Counted from the first letter of the stretch, positions 27,783 through 36,835 are shown. The stretch: 64,000 bases of DNA from Rossellomorea marisflavi (GCA_003667865.1 CP033051.1:4223001-4287000), one strand, 5' to 3'. Program-made: numbers and translations. Notes: generated by a model from the sequence alone, not told the origin.

Positions 27783-28889
27783 TTATTTCTTTGGCCTTTT
27801 ATAGAATGGAGTTGAAACTACTTTAGCTAAAACCTTTTTCCCACGAATTTCAACATGTAACTCTGTATCAAGGGTAGCATGTTCCGTATGAACAAGAGCT
27901 AATCCCACATTTTTCTTTAATGTTGGAGATTGTGTTCCAGTAGTGACTTCACCAATCTCTGTTTCATTAAGAAATACTTTGTAGCCATGACGTGGAATTC
28001 CTCTTTCAATCATTTCAATACCGACTAGCTTTCTTGGTGTTCCTTCTTGTTTTTGCTTACGTAAAACGTCTTGACCTAGGAACGGTACTTCTTTATCAAC
28101 TTTTACGGCAAACCCAATCCCTGCCTCTAAAGGAGTGATATCTTTCGAAAGCTCTTGACCATATAGGGCTAAATTTGCTTCAAAGCGAAGTGTGTCTCGA
28201 GCACCTAGCCCACAAGGTAATACGCCCATTTCTTTACCCACTTCTAAAATAGCATTCCATAACGGGATCGCATCTTCTGGTCTGCAGTATATTTCAAACC
28301 CATCTTCACCTGTATACCCTGTACGTGAAACAAGAGCACTCATACCTGCTAATTCAACTTCAGTTTGAAATTTAAAAAATGTAATCTCTTGTAAATTCTG
28401 ATTTTTTGAAAGCTTTTGTAATACTTGCTCAGCAAGAGGTCCTTGAAGTGCAAGCTGGGACATATCTTCTGAAATGTTATTTAATTCGATATCTTTTGGA
28501 CAATGCTGTTGCAACCAACTAAAGTCCTTTTCAATGTTTGCAGCATTGACCACAAGTAAGTAATCATGATCTTTGATTTTATAAACTAATAAATCATCTA
28601 CTGTGCCACCATCTTCATAGCACATTGCTGTGTATTGAGCACCGCCATCTTTAATTTTTGATATATCATTTGTCATCATTTTTTGAAGAAAATGTAGGGC
28701 ACCTTCTCCTTTTACTTCAAATTCACCCATATGTGATACATCAAATAATCCTGCAGCTGTTCGGACTGCTTCATGCTCTTCCTTAATGCTAGAAAATTGT
28801 ACAGGTAGGTCCCACCCACCAAAGTCAATTGTTTTTCCACCATATTGTTGATAAACATCATAAAGTGGAGTTCTTTTCAGTTGTGACAC
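27783..28889 (-). CDS. gcvT: Aminomethyltransferase (glycine cleavage T-protein)
   Basis: Transfers the aminomethyl carbon to tetrahydrofolate and releases ammonia. 368 residues. N-terminal [23 protein letters not shown], the [13 protein letters not shown] catalytic region, [14 protein letters not shown] folate site and LGARDTLR. The start is GTG 28889 with AAGGGGGA upstream. First gene of gcvT-gcvPA-gcvPB, controlled by the glycine riboswitch upstream. Confidence 0.98.
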   Translation of the reverse strand: MSQLKRTPLYDVYQQYGGKTIDFGGWDLPVQFSSIKEEHEAVRTAAGLFDVSHMGEFEVKGEGALHFLQKMMTNDISKIKDGGAQYTAMCYEDGGTVDDLLVYKIKDHDYLLVVNAANIEKDFSWLQQHCPKDIELNNISEDMSQLALQGPLAEQVLQKLSKNQNLQEITFFKFQTEVELAGMSALVSRTGYTGEDGFEIYCRPEDAIPLWNAILEVGKEMGVLPCGLGARDTLRFEANLALYGQELSKDITPLEAGIGFAVKVDKEVPFLGQDVLRKQKQEGTPRKLVGIEMIERGIPRHGYKVFLNETEIGEVTTGTQSPTLKKNVGLALVHTEHATLDTELHVEIRGKKVLAKVVSTPFYKRPKK

Positions 28890-28941
28890 AGTTTATCCCC
28901 CTTCAACTTACATATTCTTAAAGCATTTTTCCATACTGCAT

Positions 28942-28984
28942 AAAAAAAGACAGAGTTCCCCTAAAATTTAGGGAAATCTCTGTC
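28942..28984 (-). terminator. Expression-platform terminator of the glycine riboswitch
   Basis: GGACAGAGATTTCCCTAA and TTAGGGGAACTCTGTC form a strong stem followed by seven T on the minus strand. Its 5' arm overlaps the closing stem of the second aptamer, so glycine binding should prevent termination. Confidence 0.88.
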
Positions 28985-29142
28985 CTTGCACCTGAAAGTT
29001 TACCAATAATGGTTTTCCTCTTTGGTGGTTTCTTTATACTAGAAACACTCTCCAGAGTTGCGTCCAGTAAGAGTCTTTTTGCCTGAGAGATTCACATTTT
29101 GATGCTTGCTCCTTCGGCGCTGTTTTCTAACAGTCTCTCCCC
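28976..29142 (-). promoter_or_regulatory. Tandem glycine riboswitch
   Basis: Two aptamers in series upstream of gcvT. Aptamer 1 has GGAGAGACTG, the conserved GCGCCGAAGGAGCAAG (29125-29105 area) and CTCTCAGGCAAAAAGACTC. Aptamer 2 has CTCTGGAGAG, CACCAAAGAGG and TTTCAGGTGCAAGGACAGAG. This is the same design as the B. subtilis gcvT riboswitch, an ON switch at high glycine. Confidence 0.96.
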
Positions 29143-29335
29143 TTACTATCATTCGCCAATATTAACCAATATTACATGAATAATTTGGATATACTAGAAC
29201 TATGCATGAAGAAATGCTTTAAGGTAAATGTTCGGATTTTAATAACTTTCAAAACTTTTAAAACGTTATTTATATCCTACCACTAAACATAAGATTAGAG
29301 CAATCATTTTTATGCTTTAAAGGAGATGTTTTCAT

Positions 29336-31033
29336 ATGAATATTGACGTCATATTTGATGACGCTTGGGGAGAAGAATTAAATACTCGAATTGAAAAGGA
29401 CGGGCCATGGGGGAATTGGGATCTTTATAAACTTGCTATTAAATCTGAGAACAGTACGGCAATCCCGAACTTTAATGGGCTACAAGCACCAAAACATTTG
29501 GTAAATCTCACTCCACTCCCTCACCAATTGGAGGCTGCTAGGCAGGTCGTTGAGGATATGAATGGAAAAGCGATACTGGCAGATGAGGTTGGTTTAGGGA
29601 AAACGATTGAAGCAGGACTTATATTGAAGGAGTATATGATACGTGGATTAGTAAAAAAAGTGTTAATTCTAGTTCCTGCATCCTTAACCTCTCAATGGGC
29701 TGCTGAGTTAAATACAAAATTTCATATTCCTGCTGTTACTCAACGAAAGCAATATGTGTGGGATCAGTGTGATATTGTTGTATCATCTATCGATACCGCA
29801 AAAAGAAGTCCCCATAGGGAAAAAGTTTATGAGCAAAACTATGATCTAGTTATTATTGATGAAGCGCATAAGTTGAAAAATCATAAAACGAAAAACTATG
29901 AATTTGTACAAAATCTAAAGAAGAAATTTTGTCTATTACTTACAGCAACACCTATACAAAATCGAATAGATGAAATTTTTCATTTAGTCTCATTGTTAAA
30001 ACCAGGTCATCTTGGGAGTGAATCTGGATTTTCCGAACGATTTAAGAATGGCGATCGTTCTATCAATGAGGATGAGTATCTAAGAGAATTAGTCAATAAT
30101 GTCATGATACGAAATCGTCGTAGTGATACAGGGATAGAATGGACAAAACGACATGTCAAAACCGTGTTAATTGAATTCTCTAAAGAAGAACAGGAATTGT
30201 ATGATAGTATTTCGCTATTAAAAAACGGTTATGATGATTGGGCTGCAAGTTCTTTTTCATTACTAACGTTACAACGTGAGGCTTGTAGTAGTCGTGAAGC
30301 TGTTTTTTTCACTCTAAAAAACATGCTAAATAAACAAGAAGAGCAGCCATCACAATTTATTCAAGATACTGTTGCTACATTGATGAAAAAAATAGAAAAC
30401 GTTCAAATGAATTCTAAGGCTAATAAAGCATTAGAGCTAATACAAAACATAAATGATAAAGTAATTATTTTCACCGAATATCGAGCAACACAGCTCTACC
30501 TTCAATGGTTCTTAAAGCAGCACGGTATTAGCTCTGTACCGTTTCGTGGTGGATTTAAACCAAGTAAAAAAGACTGGATGAGACAGCTATTCCAAAATCA
30601 TGCACAAGTTCTTATTGCCACAGAAGCTGGTGGAGAAGGCATCAACCTACAATTCTGTCACCATGTTATTAATTTTGATCTCCCCTGGAATCCTATGAGA
30701 CTTGAACAGCGAATTGGTCGTGTACATCGTCTAGGTCAAACAGAAGATGTTCATGTTTATAATTTTGCAACACACAATACAGTTGAAGAAAAAATTCTAA
30801 AATTACTCTATGAGAAAATCAACTTATTTGAACGTGTCATTGGACAGCTTGATGAAATACTAACAAAGCTTGACTTTGGTAATTTTGAAGATCATGTTAT
30901 GGATGTTTTCGGGAATTCAAGAACGGAAGGTGAAATGAAAATAAAAATGGAAAATTTAACAGCAATGATTCAATTTGCTGAAAATATGAAGGAGGAACAG
31001 CATGCAGCAGCACGAAATTCATCAATATCTTGA
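29336..31033 (+). CDS. yqhH: SNF2-family helicase/ATPase YqhH
   Basis: 565-residue SWI2/SNF2 translocase of unknown role, transcribed divergently from gcvT as in B. subtilis. Motifs in order: Q-like LTPLPHQLEAARQV, Walker A LADEVGLGKTIEAGL, DEAH box in VIIDEAHKLKN, LTATPIQNR, then the second lobe with GGEGINLQFCHHVINFDLPW and EQRIGRVHRLGQT. AAAGGAGATG precedes the ATG. Its end overlaps yqhG by 32 bp. Confidence 0.95.
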   Translation: MNIDVIFDDAWGEELNTRIEKDGPWGNWDLYKLAIKSENSTAIPNFNGLQAPKHLVNLTPLPHQLEAARQVVEDMNGKAILADEVGLGKTIEAGLILKEYMIRGLVKKVLILVPASLTSQWAAELNTKFHIPAVTQRKQYVWDQCDIVVSSIDTAKRSPHREKVYEQNYDLVIIDEAHKLKNHKTKNYEFVQNLKKKFCLLLTATPIQNRIDEIFHLVSLLKPGHLGSESGFSERFKNGDRSINEDEYLRELVNNVMIRNRRSDTGIEWTKRHVKTVLIEFSKEEQELYDSISLLKNGYDDWAASSFSLLTLQREACSSREAVFFTLKNMLNKQEEQPSQFIQDTVATLMKKIENVQMNSKANKALELIQNINDKVIIFTEYRATQLYLQWFLKQHGISSVPFRGGFKPSKKDWMRQLFQNHAQVLIATEAGGEGINLQFCHHVINFDLPWNPMRLEQRIGRVHRLGQTEDVHVYNFATHNTVEEKILKLLYEKINLFERVIGQLDEILTKLDFGNFEDHVMDVFGNSRTEGEMKIKMENLTAMIQFAENMKEEQHAAARNSSIS

Positions 31034-31805
31034 GCACTACTTTACGGCTAACGGGTGTGAATTACGTGCATCAGGTGAAGGCTTTATGGAGGTACAATTG
31101 ACCATTGAATTAGACAAAGAATTGATGAACCGCCCATTTTATTGGCACTATCTAGAAAAAACCGGGGGCATTCCAAATCCTATGAAGTTAACATTAATAA
31201 CCGATCAGGAAAAGGCACCTGAAGATATGAAAGGTGAACTCATTCATTTTGGTTCACCTCGATTACACCAAATTTTCCAATCAACCAAAAGCCTTGGAGG
31301 TTATATTCGGTTGTATGAAAAAAGCATGAACTTTCAAGGTGGCCAAACACCTTTACACCCTTGGTTAGGATTAAACCTTAAAGTTTCTTATCAATGTGAT
31401 CGAAAAAAAGACCATATACTTTCCATAGGTTTAAACCTTATAAATGGACAACTAAGAGAGACGTTTCATGATACCTTACTTTCTAAAGAGTTAACGCCTA
31501 AAATTCCTGATTTTTCTTTTACACTCACACCAATTATTAAACCCAAAAGTGGTATTACAAGAATTAAAAACTATATACTTGAGCAAGTTTCAAGAGAATC
31601 TGATGAATGGGCAATAGAAGCAAGAGAAAGATGGAATCAAGATTTAAAGTTATTAGATCACTTTTATGAAGATCTAGAAGAAAAGCCAGAATCGTACTTT
31701 CTTGAGAAAGAAGCACTGCGCGAACAATATGAGCCAAAGATTCATATTGAAATCATCAATGGTGGACTATTCTATTTGCAACAAGAAATCACACGTCATC
31801 ATTAA
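31002..31805 (+). CDS. yqhG: Conserved protein YqhG
   Basis: 267 residues, no membrane helix or known catalytic motif. Conserved next to the SNF2 protein YqhH and translationally overlapped with it (32 bp, AAGGAGG before the ATG), so they probably act together. The C-terminal third is charged and helical (LEQVSRESDEWAIEARERWNQ). Function unknown. Confidence 0.88.
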   Translation: MQQHEIHQYLEHYFTANGCELRASGEGFMEVQLTIELDKELMNRPFYWHYLEKTGGIPNPMKLTLITDQEKAPEDMKGELIHFGSPRLHQIFQSTKSLGGYIRLYEKSMNFQGGQTPLHPWLGLNLKVSYQCDRKKDHILSIGLNLINGQLRETFHDTLLSKELTPKIPDFSFTLTPIIKPKSGITRIKNYILEQVSRESDEWAIEARERWNQDLKLLDHFYEDLEEKPESYFLEKEALREQYEPKIHIEIINGGLFYLQQEITRHH

Positions 31806-31898
31806 AAAAGCTATCTCTTAAGTCAGAGCTTTGAAAACTACAATCTTGTCTACATGCTTATTGTAGTTTCCTTTCTGACTTAGTAGAGATAGCTTTTT
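31805..31898. terminator. Nested convergent terminator yqhG/yqzE
   Basis: 94-nt hairpin. Outer arms AAAAAGCTATCTCT (31805-31818) and AGAGATAGCTTTTT (31885-31898), continued by AGTCAGA with TCTGACT, then an inner stem AAACTACAAT with ATTGTAGTTT. T-runs on both strands. Confidence 0.85.
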
Positions 31899-31916
31899 CT
31901 ACTAGTTACTTTTAAT

Positions 31917-32099
31917 CTACTTATCCTTCTTTTTAAACAAAAGTAAGAAGGCATAAGGGATAACTCCAAACCAACGAAACAGAAAAGGATCACGTTCTAC
32001 TTTTCTTTGATATTTCATGTCTTTTCTCTCTTGTGGAGATTTACTATAATGCTGTACGAAGGTTTGGGTAATGTACTTAATATAATCGTTAATTGACAA
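31917..32099 (-). CDS. yqzE: YqzE-family small protein
   Basis: About 60 residues, conserved downstream of comGG in Bacillus: SINDYIKYITQTFVQHY, then RDPFLFRWFGVIPYAF and a Lys-rich end. The start is probably TTG 32099, which follows GGTGGTG at 6 nt and gives the family N-terminus. An ATG at 32114 and other codons between are possible. Function unknown. Confidence 0.82.
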   Translation of the reverse strand: MSINDYIKYITQTFVQHYSKSPQERKDMKYQRKVERDPFLFRWFGVIPYAFLLLFKKKDK

Positions 32100-32199
32100 T
32101 ACCAACACCACCATTCGTTCACATTATTAGCAAAATTCTTAAGGATTAAACATACCTAGAAGGACTCTATGCCTGTTTGCATTTATGAAAGGATATACT

Positions 32200-32709
32200 T
32201 CAGTTTTTAAAGGAGGTTATTGCTTGCTCCACTTGGAATAAGATCTCAGGGATTTGTTTATTTGTTGTATCAATCGTAACATCTGCAGCTTCCTTATATA
32301 ATGAAAGCCTAGAATTGTATCGTTCGAATATATTGTCCCGATTATTATTAACAATTAATGGTCGATCCCTATCATTTTCAAGCCTTCCCCAAAGTTCATC
32401 AAAACTACTATACAGATAAATGACGAATGCTTGTTCACGTAGAATTCTCCGATTCTCTTTACGTTCTACGATACCACCACCCGTTGTAATAATCGCTTTT
32501 CTTTGCAGTAGTTCTCGAAGAACCATTGCTTCAACATTTCTGAATTCATTCTCTCCCATCGATTCAAAAATTTCTTTGATGGTCATCTTAAGCTCTGATT
32601 CAATAACATGATCAGTGTCAAAGACTTCTAGATTAGCTTTGGCTGCAACCTCTTTTCCAATGGTTGTTTTTCCTGCCCCCATGAATCCAATAAAACAAAT
32701 TGCTTTCAA
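32200..32709 (-). CDS. aroK: Shikimate kinase
   Basis: Phosphorylates shikimate at the 3-hydroxyl using ATP. About 169 residues: P-loop GFMGAGKTTIGKEVA, substrate residues FDTDHVIE and RNVEAMVLRE, TTGGGIV and the lid motif NDRDRPL. The likely start is TTG 32709, in a TTGA overlap with the comGG stop and 7 nt after GGGGGA. The ATG at 32724 lacks spacing from any ribosome-binding site. It is translationally coupled to the end of comG. Confidence 0.93.
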   Translation of the reverse strand: MKAICFIGFMGAGKTTIGKEVAAKANLEVFDTDHVIESELKMTIKEIFESMGENEFRNVEAMVLRELLQRKAIITTGGGIVERKENRRILREQAFVIYLYSSFDELWGRLENDRDRPLIVNNNRDNIFERYNSRLSLYKEAADVTIDTTNKQIPEILFQVEQAITSFKN

Positions 32710-33068
32710 CGAAATGTCCCCCATTCCTTAATAACTTTATTGTCATTATGATAATAAATTGTAATGGAAGGAAGAATAGTATCTCTTTTTACAGGAGTTA
32801 GCTCCACTTTTACTTCCTTCTCATGAGTAGCTTTTTTCTCATATGAGATGTTGCCAACGTTATATTCAAGAATTCCTTTGCTATCCCCTTCATTTTCCAT
32901 TAACTTTATCACAGATAGAATGGTAATAGACTCTCTTTCATAAATTTCTACCATTTGTTTCAAATAGCCCAATTTTGATAAGTATATTTGTGTAGATGAG
33001 AGTGAGACAAATAGTAAAATAAATGTAAAAATCATCATAATCGGTAAGAAAAATCCTCTTTGATTTAT
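32706..33068 (-). CDS. comGG: Competence protein ComGG, apparent ATA start
   Basis: Minor pseudopilin of the transformation pilus, about 120 residues. The frame contains the expected N-terminus INQRGFFLPIMMIFTFILLF, but there is no ATG/GTG/TTG before the ATG ATG at 33038, which would cut the GF-LP motif off. An ATA at 33068 overlaps the comGF stop as ATAA, in the manner of the usual ATGA overlap, and AAGGGAG lies 10 nt upstream. The short form from 33038 would be 110 residues. A sequencing error is possible. Confidence 0.75.
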   Translation of the reverse strand: MNQRGFFLPIMMIFTFILLFVSLSSTQIYLSKLGYLKQMVEIYERESITILSVIKLMENEGDSKGILEYNVGNISYEKKATHEKEVKVELTPVKRDTILPSITIYYHNDNKVIKEWGTFR

Positions 33069-33511
33069 AAGGTATCCACTCCCTTGTATAAGTACACAGT
33101 AGATTCTCTTGTCTTTCCATTTTTAAACATTACTGATACTGTAAAACCATTCTGTTCACGAGTAAAATGTACCTCTTGAATGTTCTGTAATATGATTTCA
33201 TGTCCTTTTCGGTCAACTCTTCTTCTAATTGACAATCCGTATTGCTCATAAAGAATTTCTTCTCCATCAATACTCAACCGTACTGAAGTATCTGATAGAA
33301 GGATATCATTAGCATTTCTGCATTCTTTTTGTATTTCATGCGTAAAGAGTGTCCATTCATAGTAGCTTGTTGGAAGCAGTTGAGTATGAACAAAGAAAAG
33401 GGCACGAATGCAAAGGGGCATACTAAACGCCACAACTGAAAATAGCAATAAGGCAAACAAAGATTCTAGTAATGTATACCCGTTAGTTGATTGAATTTTC
33501 CTCCTTAACAC
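33065..33511 (-). CDS. comGF: Competence pseudopilin-like protein ComGF
   Basis: About 148 residues. Prepilin-like N-terminus NGYTLLESLFALLLFSVV, then a soluble domain with IRRRVDRKGHEIILQNI, typical of ComGF. The start is uncertain. GTG 33511 has AAAGGAG 10 nt upstream, while a better AAGGAGG (33507-33501) leads only to an ATT at 33496, three bases away. Overlaps comGE by 29 bp. Confidence 0.82.
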   Translation of the reverse strand: MLRRKIQSTNGYTLLESLFALLLFSVVAFSMPLCIRALFFVHTQLLPTSYYEWTLFTHEIQKECRNANDILLSDTSVRLSIDGEEILYEQYGLSIRRRVDRKGHEIILQNIQEVHFTREQNGFTVSVMFKNGKTRESTVYLYKGVDTL

Positions 33512-33815
33512 ACACGTTGTTCTCCTTTCCTTCTGACGATTTGTAATGAGCACACACTCCGACAAGAGAAGGAATCCAACTTATCTTCATTGTTGTTCCT
33601 TCTCTTATTACGATTTGATCCCTTTCAATCCCATTTACTAGCCTATTTTCGAGAGTTTCCTTGATTTCTTGTAAAGCAATTGCTTTTAGTCTGGTATTTT
33701 CTATATTTTGATGGAAGTGTATCAATAATGGGATAAAAACTGTCATCAACATAAATAGGAGCGATATCCCAACCATGCTTTCAACTAAAGAAAACCCTTT
33801 ATAATTCCTCCACAT
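33483..33815 (-). CDS. comGE: Competence pseudopilin-like protein ComGE
   Basis: 110 residues with a prepilin-type N-terminus MWRNYKGFSLVESMVGISLL: cleavage after the Gly, Glu at +5 and a hydrophobic helix. Contains RLVNGIERDQIVIREGT. Minor pseudopilin of the DNA-uptake apparatus. Overlaps comGD by 17 bp. Confidence 0.86.
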   Translation of the reverse strand: MWRNYKGFSLVESMVGISLLFMLMTVFIPLLIHFHQNIENTRLKAIALQEIKETLENRLVNGIERDQIVIREGTTMKISWIPSLVGVCAHYKSSEGKENNVCVKEENSIN

Positions 33816-34239
33816 AAAATCGTCCTTCTCCGATATGAAATGTTAAAGAAACTTTTGAATTCCCTACAAAAAAATACATACTTCCAAAACGATTCGTATG
33901 TCCATTTGGGTAAAACATCAAACTCCTAATTTTATTACTCTGCACGAATTGTACATATGGTGGAAAGGTGCGTGACAAAATCCTTTTTCCAGTCATCGTC
34001 AACGCTACATATTTATTAGAAGTAGGATATAGATCAAACATGATACCTTCCTGGTGATTGATTGCATAGCTCTGTAAATAATACAAATCTGCTTGAATTT
34101 GAGAAAGAAATAGATTTTTTTCAAAAGAGGCTTTTAAAGGAGAGAAGCTAATGAAGGTCCAAGTTAGAATGACACTTACAATCATAAGAACAACAAGCAT
34201 TTCTACTAAAGTATATCCGCCACTGTCCTTAACTTTCAT
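33799..34239 (-). CDS. comGD: Competence pseudopilin ComGD
   Basis: About 146 residues with prepilin motif GGYTLVEMLVVLMIVSVIL and a C-terminal GSMYFFVGNSKVSLTFHIG strand region. Start taken as ATG 34239 by comparison with the usual ComGD length. Frames to 34254 or 34260 are possible. Overlaps comGC by 11 bp. It would be processed by the ComC peptidase (not in this window). Confidence 0.87.
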   Translation of the reverse strand: MKVKDSGGYTLVEMLVVLMIVSVILTWTFISFSPLKASFEKNLFLSQIQADLYYLQSYAINHQEGIMFDLYPTSNKYVALTMTGKRILSRTFPPYVQFVQSNKIRSLMFYPNGHTNRFGSMYFFVGNSKVSLTFHIGEGRFYVEEL

Positions 34240-34543
34240 TGACGCTAGTAACATTTCCACTGGTGTCGATTGTTATAGCTTGTCCATTCGGACATGTTGA
34301 ATGTTTTTCAGTTATATAACCTTCTGTTTTTAGTTCGTCAAAATTAGATGGCAATCGATTATGTTCAATTTTAAATGCCTCAACTTGTGCTTCTACCATA
34401 TGAATAAAAGCTTCACAGCCTTTATTATGAATCGAACTGCTTTGTTCGGTTACATTTGGAATCGTGATAAACAGAAGTACTGAAATAACAAGCAGTACAA
34501 TCATCATTTCAATTAGAGTAAATCCCTTATTATTACAAATCAT
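34229..34543 (-). CDS. comGC: Major competence pseudopilin ComGC
   Basis: Main subunit of the transformation pilus. 104 residues, prepilin motif NKGFTLIEMMIVLLVISVLL with ComC cleavage after Gly7, and two cysteines (Cys43, Cys84) in the places of the ComGC intramolecular disulfide. CPNGQAITIDTSG is typical. Starts 13 bp after comGB with AGGAGG. Confidence 0.95.
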   Translation of the reverse strand: MICNNKGFTLIEMMIVLLVISVLLFITIPNVTEQSSSIHNKGCEAFIHMVEAQVEAFKIEHNRLPSNFDELKTEGYITEKHSTCPNGQAITIDTSGNVTSVNES

Positions 34544-34555
34544 TTTTTCTACCTC

Positions 34556-35617
34556 CTAAGATAAGTCATTCATCATATTAAACATAGGCATCATTATAGA
34601 AAAATAAATTAGTAGAATACAGATCCCGATGAAAAGAAATATAGTTGGTTGAATCCATTTTAATAGTGTTTTTGTATAGCGCTCTAATTCTTCTAGACAC
34701 ATTGAACTATATAACTCTAACTCTTCAGCTAACTTCCCATTTGCTTCCCCATGATGAACAATAAGAGACAATTCCTTCCGAAAATATGGATAGGACTGAA
34801 TACACTTAGAAAAAGAGATTCCTTCATTTAGTTTTATAATCATACTTCTGGAAATGTGTTTTAATAGTGGTTTGTAATTTTGTTCACCTAATAACTTCAG
34901 TGAATCAGTCATGGAGATTCCGCTGTTCAACAGATGGCTCAATTCTCTTGAAAAAAGATGGGTATCTACATATAACTTTATTTTTGAGATGATTGGAACG
35001 TTTAGTAGCAAATAAGCTAATTGAGGTGGTGAAAGCCATCGTTTGGATAGCTTATATACAAAGCATAGAATAACAGAAAGGAAAATAATCAAGATAAAGT
35101 ACATAGGGAGCTTTTCAATTGTGTGGAGAATTATCTGAACAACTTTTGATGGATGATATTCTACTGATCCGTATAGTAGTGAAAATTGTGGTAATAAATT
35201 ATGCCTTAACAGTAATAAAAGCAAGAGTAAAAAAACGATTAAAAGCATAGGATACTGGATTGTTTTTAGAAGAATCTCATGGTCCTTCTTTTTTTCAATT
35301 AGATATTTACCCGATTGAATAAGAGTATACGCTATATTCCCGTGAAATTCAGATAGGTATATTCGAATACAGATATCCTTTGGGACACCTAGAATGGCTA
35401 AAACATTTGTAAGCGTATCTCCTTTCTCAAGTTTCTTTATCAATGTAGATCTTGTTATTTTTAAAGGATGCGTTTGATAGATAAATAGTAAATCAAATGC
35501 TTCTACAATTGAATAGCCTCTTAGTAACAATTCACCTAGGCGTTGTAAAAACTGGCCAAGTTCTTCATCACTCTTCATGAATCCACTTTTTATATTCCTT
35601 TTCTGAAATAAAACCAA
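34556..35617 (-). CDS. comGB: Competence platform protein ComGB
   Basis: Polytopic GspF/PilC-type platform protein for pseudopilus assembly. About 353 residues with two GspF domains: FLQRLGELLLRGYSIVEA and RELSHLLNSGISMTDSLKLL, and membrane helices near 120-145, 170-195 and the C-terminus. TTG 35617 follows AAGGGGG by 6 nt and is preferred. ATG 35578 (MKSDEELGQ) is the alternative. Overlaps comGA. Confidence 0.9.
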   Translation of the reverse strand: MVLFQKRNIKSGFMKSDEELGQFLQRLGELLLRGYSIVEAFDLLFIYQTHPLKITRSTLIKKLEKGDTLTNVLAILGVPKDICIRIYLSEFHGNIAYTLIQSGKYLIEKKKDHEILLKTIQYPMLLIVFLLLLLLLLRHNLLPQFSLLYGSVEYHPSKVVQIILHTIEKLPMYFILIIFLSVILCFVYKLSKRWLSPPQLAYLLLNVPIISKIKLYVDTHLFSRELSHLLNSGISMTDSLKLLGEQNYKPLLKHISRSMIIKLNEGISFSKCIQSYPYFRKELSLIVHHGEANGKLAEELELYSSMCLEELERYTKTLLKWIQPTIFLFIGICILLIYFSIMMPMFNMMNDLS

Positions 35618-36632
35618 GTGCAACCCCCTTTTTCAGAAAATCTTTAATTTTTTTGTAGCGACTTGAGACTTCTTCTCCTTTTGCTTCCTTTAATGCAATC
35701 GCCAAATTTTCACCAGATAAAATTTCATAAACGGATGCTCTCTTTTTGATTGAATCGATTATACAGTTTTCGTTACACTCCTCTCCACAGATGGGACAGT
35801 AAAGTCTTACTAACCTTTGAGCTGTAACACCTACAATTGTTTGTTGAAGCTCATGCCATTGTATACCTAACTCTAGCAGCCGATAAATTGAACCTTTTGC
35901 GTCTCGAGAATGCAAGGTTGATAACACCAAATGACCTGAGAGAGCTGCTTGTACAGCGATTTCAGCTGTTTCTTTATCCCGAATCTCTCCAATCATAATG
36001 ATATCCGGATCGTGCCGTAGAATGGCTCGTAATCCAGTAGAATACGTAATTCCAGCTTTTTCATTGACCTGAACTTGTAGAAGTCCATCATCTTGTTTTT
36101 CTACTGGATCCTCTAAAGTTATGACATTCCGCTTTAAATATTGAGAGCAATAATGAACTAAGGTGTAAAGGGTTGTTGATTTACCACTACCTGTCGGACC
36201 AGTGAACAATAAAAGTCCGTGAGCATGTAACAATAGAGATAACAGTTTATTTACTGATGAAGGATAAAGAGATAATTGGTGTAGTGGAACAGAAGTACGC
36301 TGGGGTAAGATTCGTATAACTAGACTTTCTTTAGCATGAGAGGTAGGAAGAGTGGAGATTCGAAGAGATAAGGTTTGATGTTTGTACTGAATACTATAGG
36401 ACCCACTTTGAGGCTTTCTCCGCTCCCCAATGTCCATTGAAGCTTTAAATTTGTAGTGGGATATCAAACGTTCTCCTTCTTCATAAGGAATTTTCCGTTG
36501 TGGTAAGATTGTACCCACTTTTCTAATTTGCACAAAATATTCTGAGGACTTTGGGATAACATGAATGTCAGAAGCACCATTCTGAAAGGCTTCCTTCAAT
36601 AATTGATCAGCCATTATTTCTATCGACTGAAT
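35568..36632 (-). CDS. comGA: Competence assembly ATPase ComGA, apparent ATT start
   Basis: GspE-type secretion ATPase that drives the transformation pilus, about 354 residues. Walker A GPTGSGKSTT, Asp/His boxes ILRHDPDIIMIGEIRD and LVLSTLHSRDA, and a zinc-binding CPICGEECNENC. The best ribosome-binding site, AGAAAGGTGGTG, lies 8 nt before an ATT at 36632, which matches the B. subtilis start (MDSIE against IQSIE). Two GTGs at 36644/36641 lie inside that site, and ATG 36614 is 26 nt away. Confidence 0.92.
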   Translation of the reverse strand: MQSIEIMADQLLKEAFQNGASDIHVIPKSSEYFVQIRKVGTILPQRKIPYEEGERLISHYKFKASMDIGERRKPQSGSYSIQYKHQTLSLRISTLPTSHAKESLVIRILPQRTSVPLHQLSLYPSSVNKLLSLLLHAHGLLLFTGPTGSGKSTTLYTLVHYCSQYLKRNVITLEDPVEKQDDGLLQVQVNEKAGITYSTGLRAILRHDPDIIMIGEIRDKETAEIAVQAALSGHLVLSTLHSRDAKGSIYRLLELGIQWHELQQTIVGVTAQRLVRLYCPICGEECNENCIIDSIKKRASVYEILSGENLAIALKEAKGEEVSSRYKKIKDFLKKGVALGFISEKEYKKWIHEE

Positions 36633-36755
36633 AACACACACCACCTTTCTTTTTAATCATAATACAATTACGACACCATTAAAGAAATTCCTTCTTTTTT
36701 GTATATTTTTTTTCTGTTTTGCCATACTAACTTATGTAGTATTATTTCACTTCAG

Positions 36756-36827
36756 TGGGCTATAGCCAAGCGGTAAGGCATCGCACTTTGACTGCGACAT
36801 GCGTTGGTTCGAATCCAGCTAGCCCAG
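36756..36827 (+). tRNA. tRNA-Gln (anticodon TTG)
   Basis: Cloverleaf with acceptor arms TGGGCTA/TAGCCCA, D-loop AGCCAAGCGGTAAGGC, anticodon arm TCGCA-CTTTGAC-TGCGA (TTG) and T-arm GTTGGTTCGAATCCAGC. CCA is not encoded. Isolated gene on the plus strand between comGA and mgsR. Confidence 0.97.
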
Positions 36828-36835
36828 TACTCATA

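Noticed and set aside
28976..29142. T-box leader before gcvT
   Set aside because: The conserved elements are those of the glycine aptamer, not a T-box (no AGGGUGGNACCGCG sequence).
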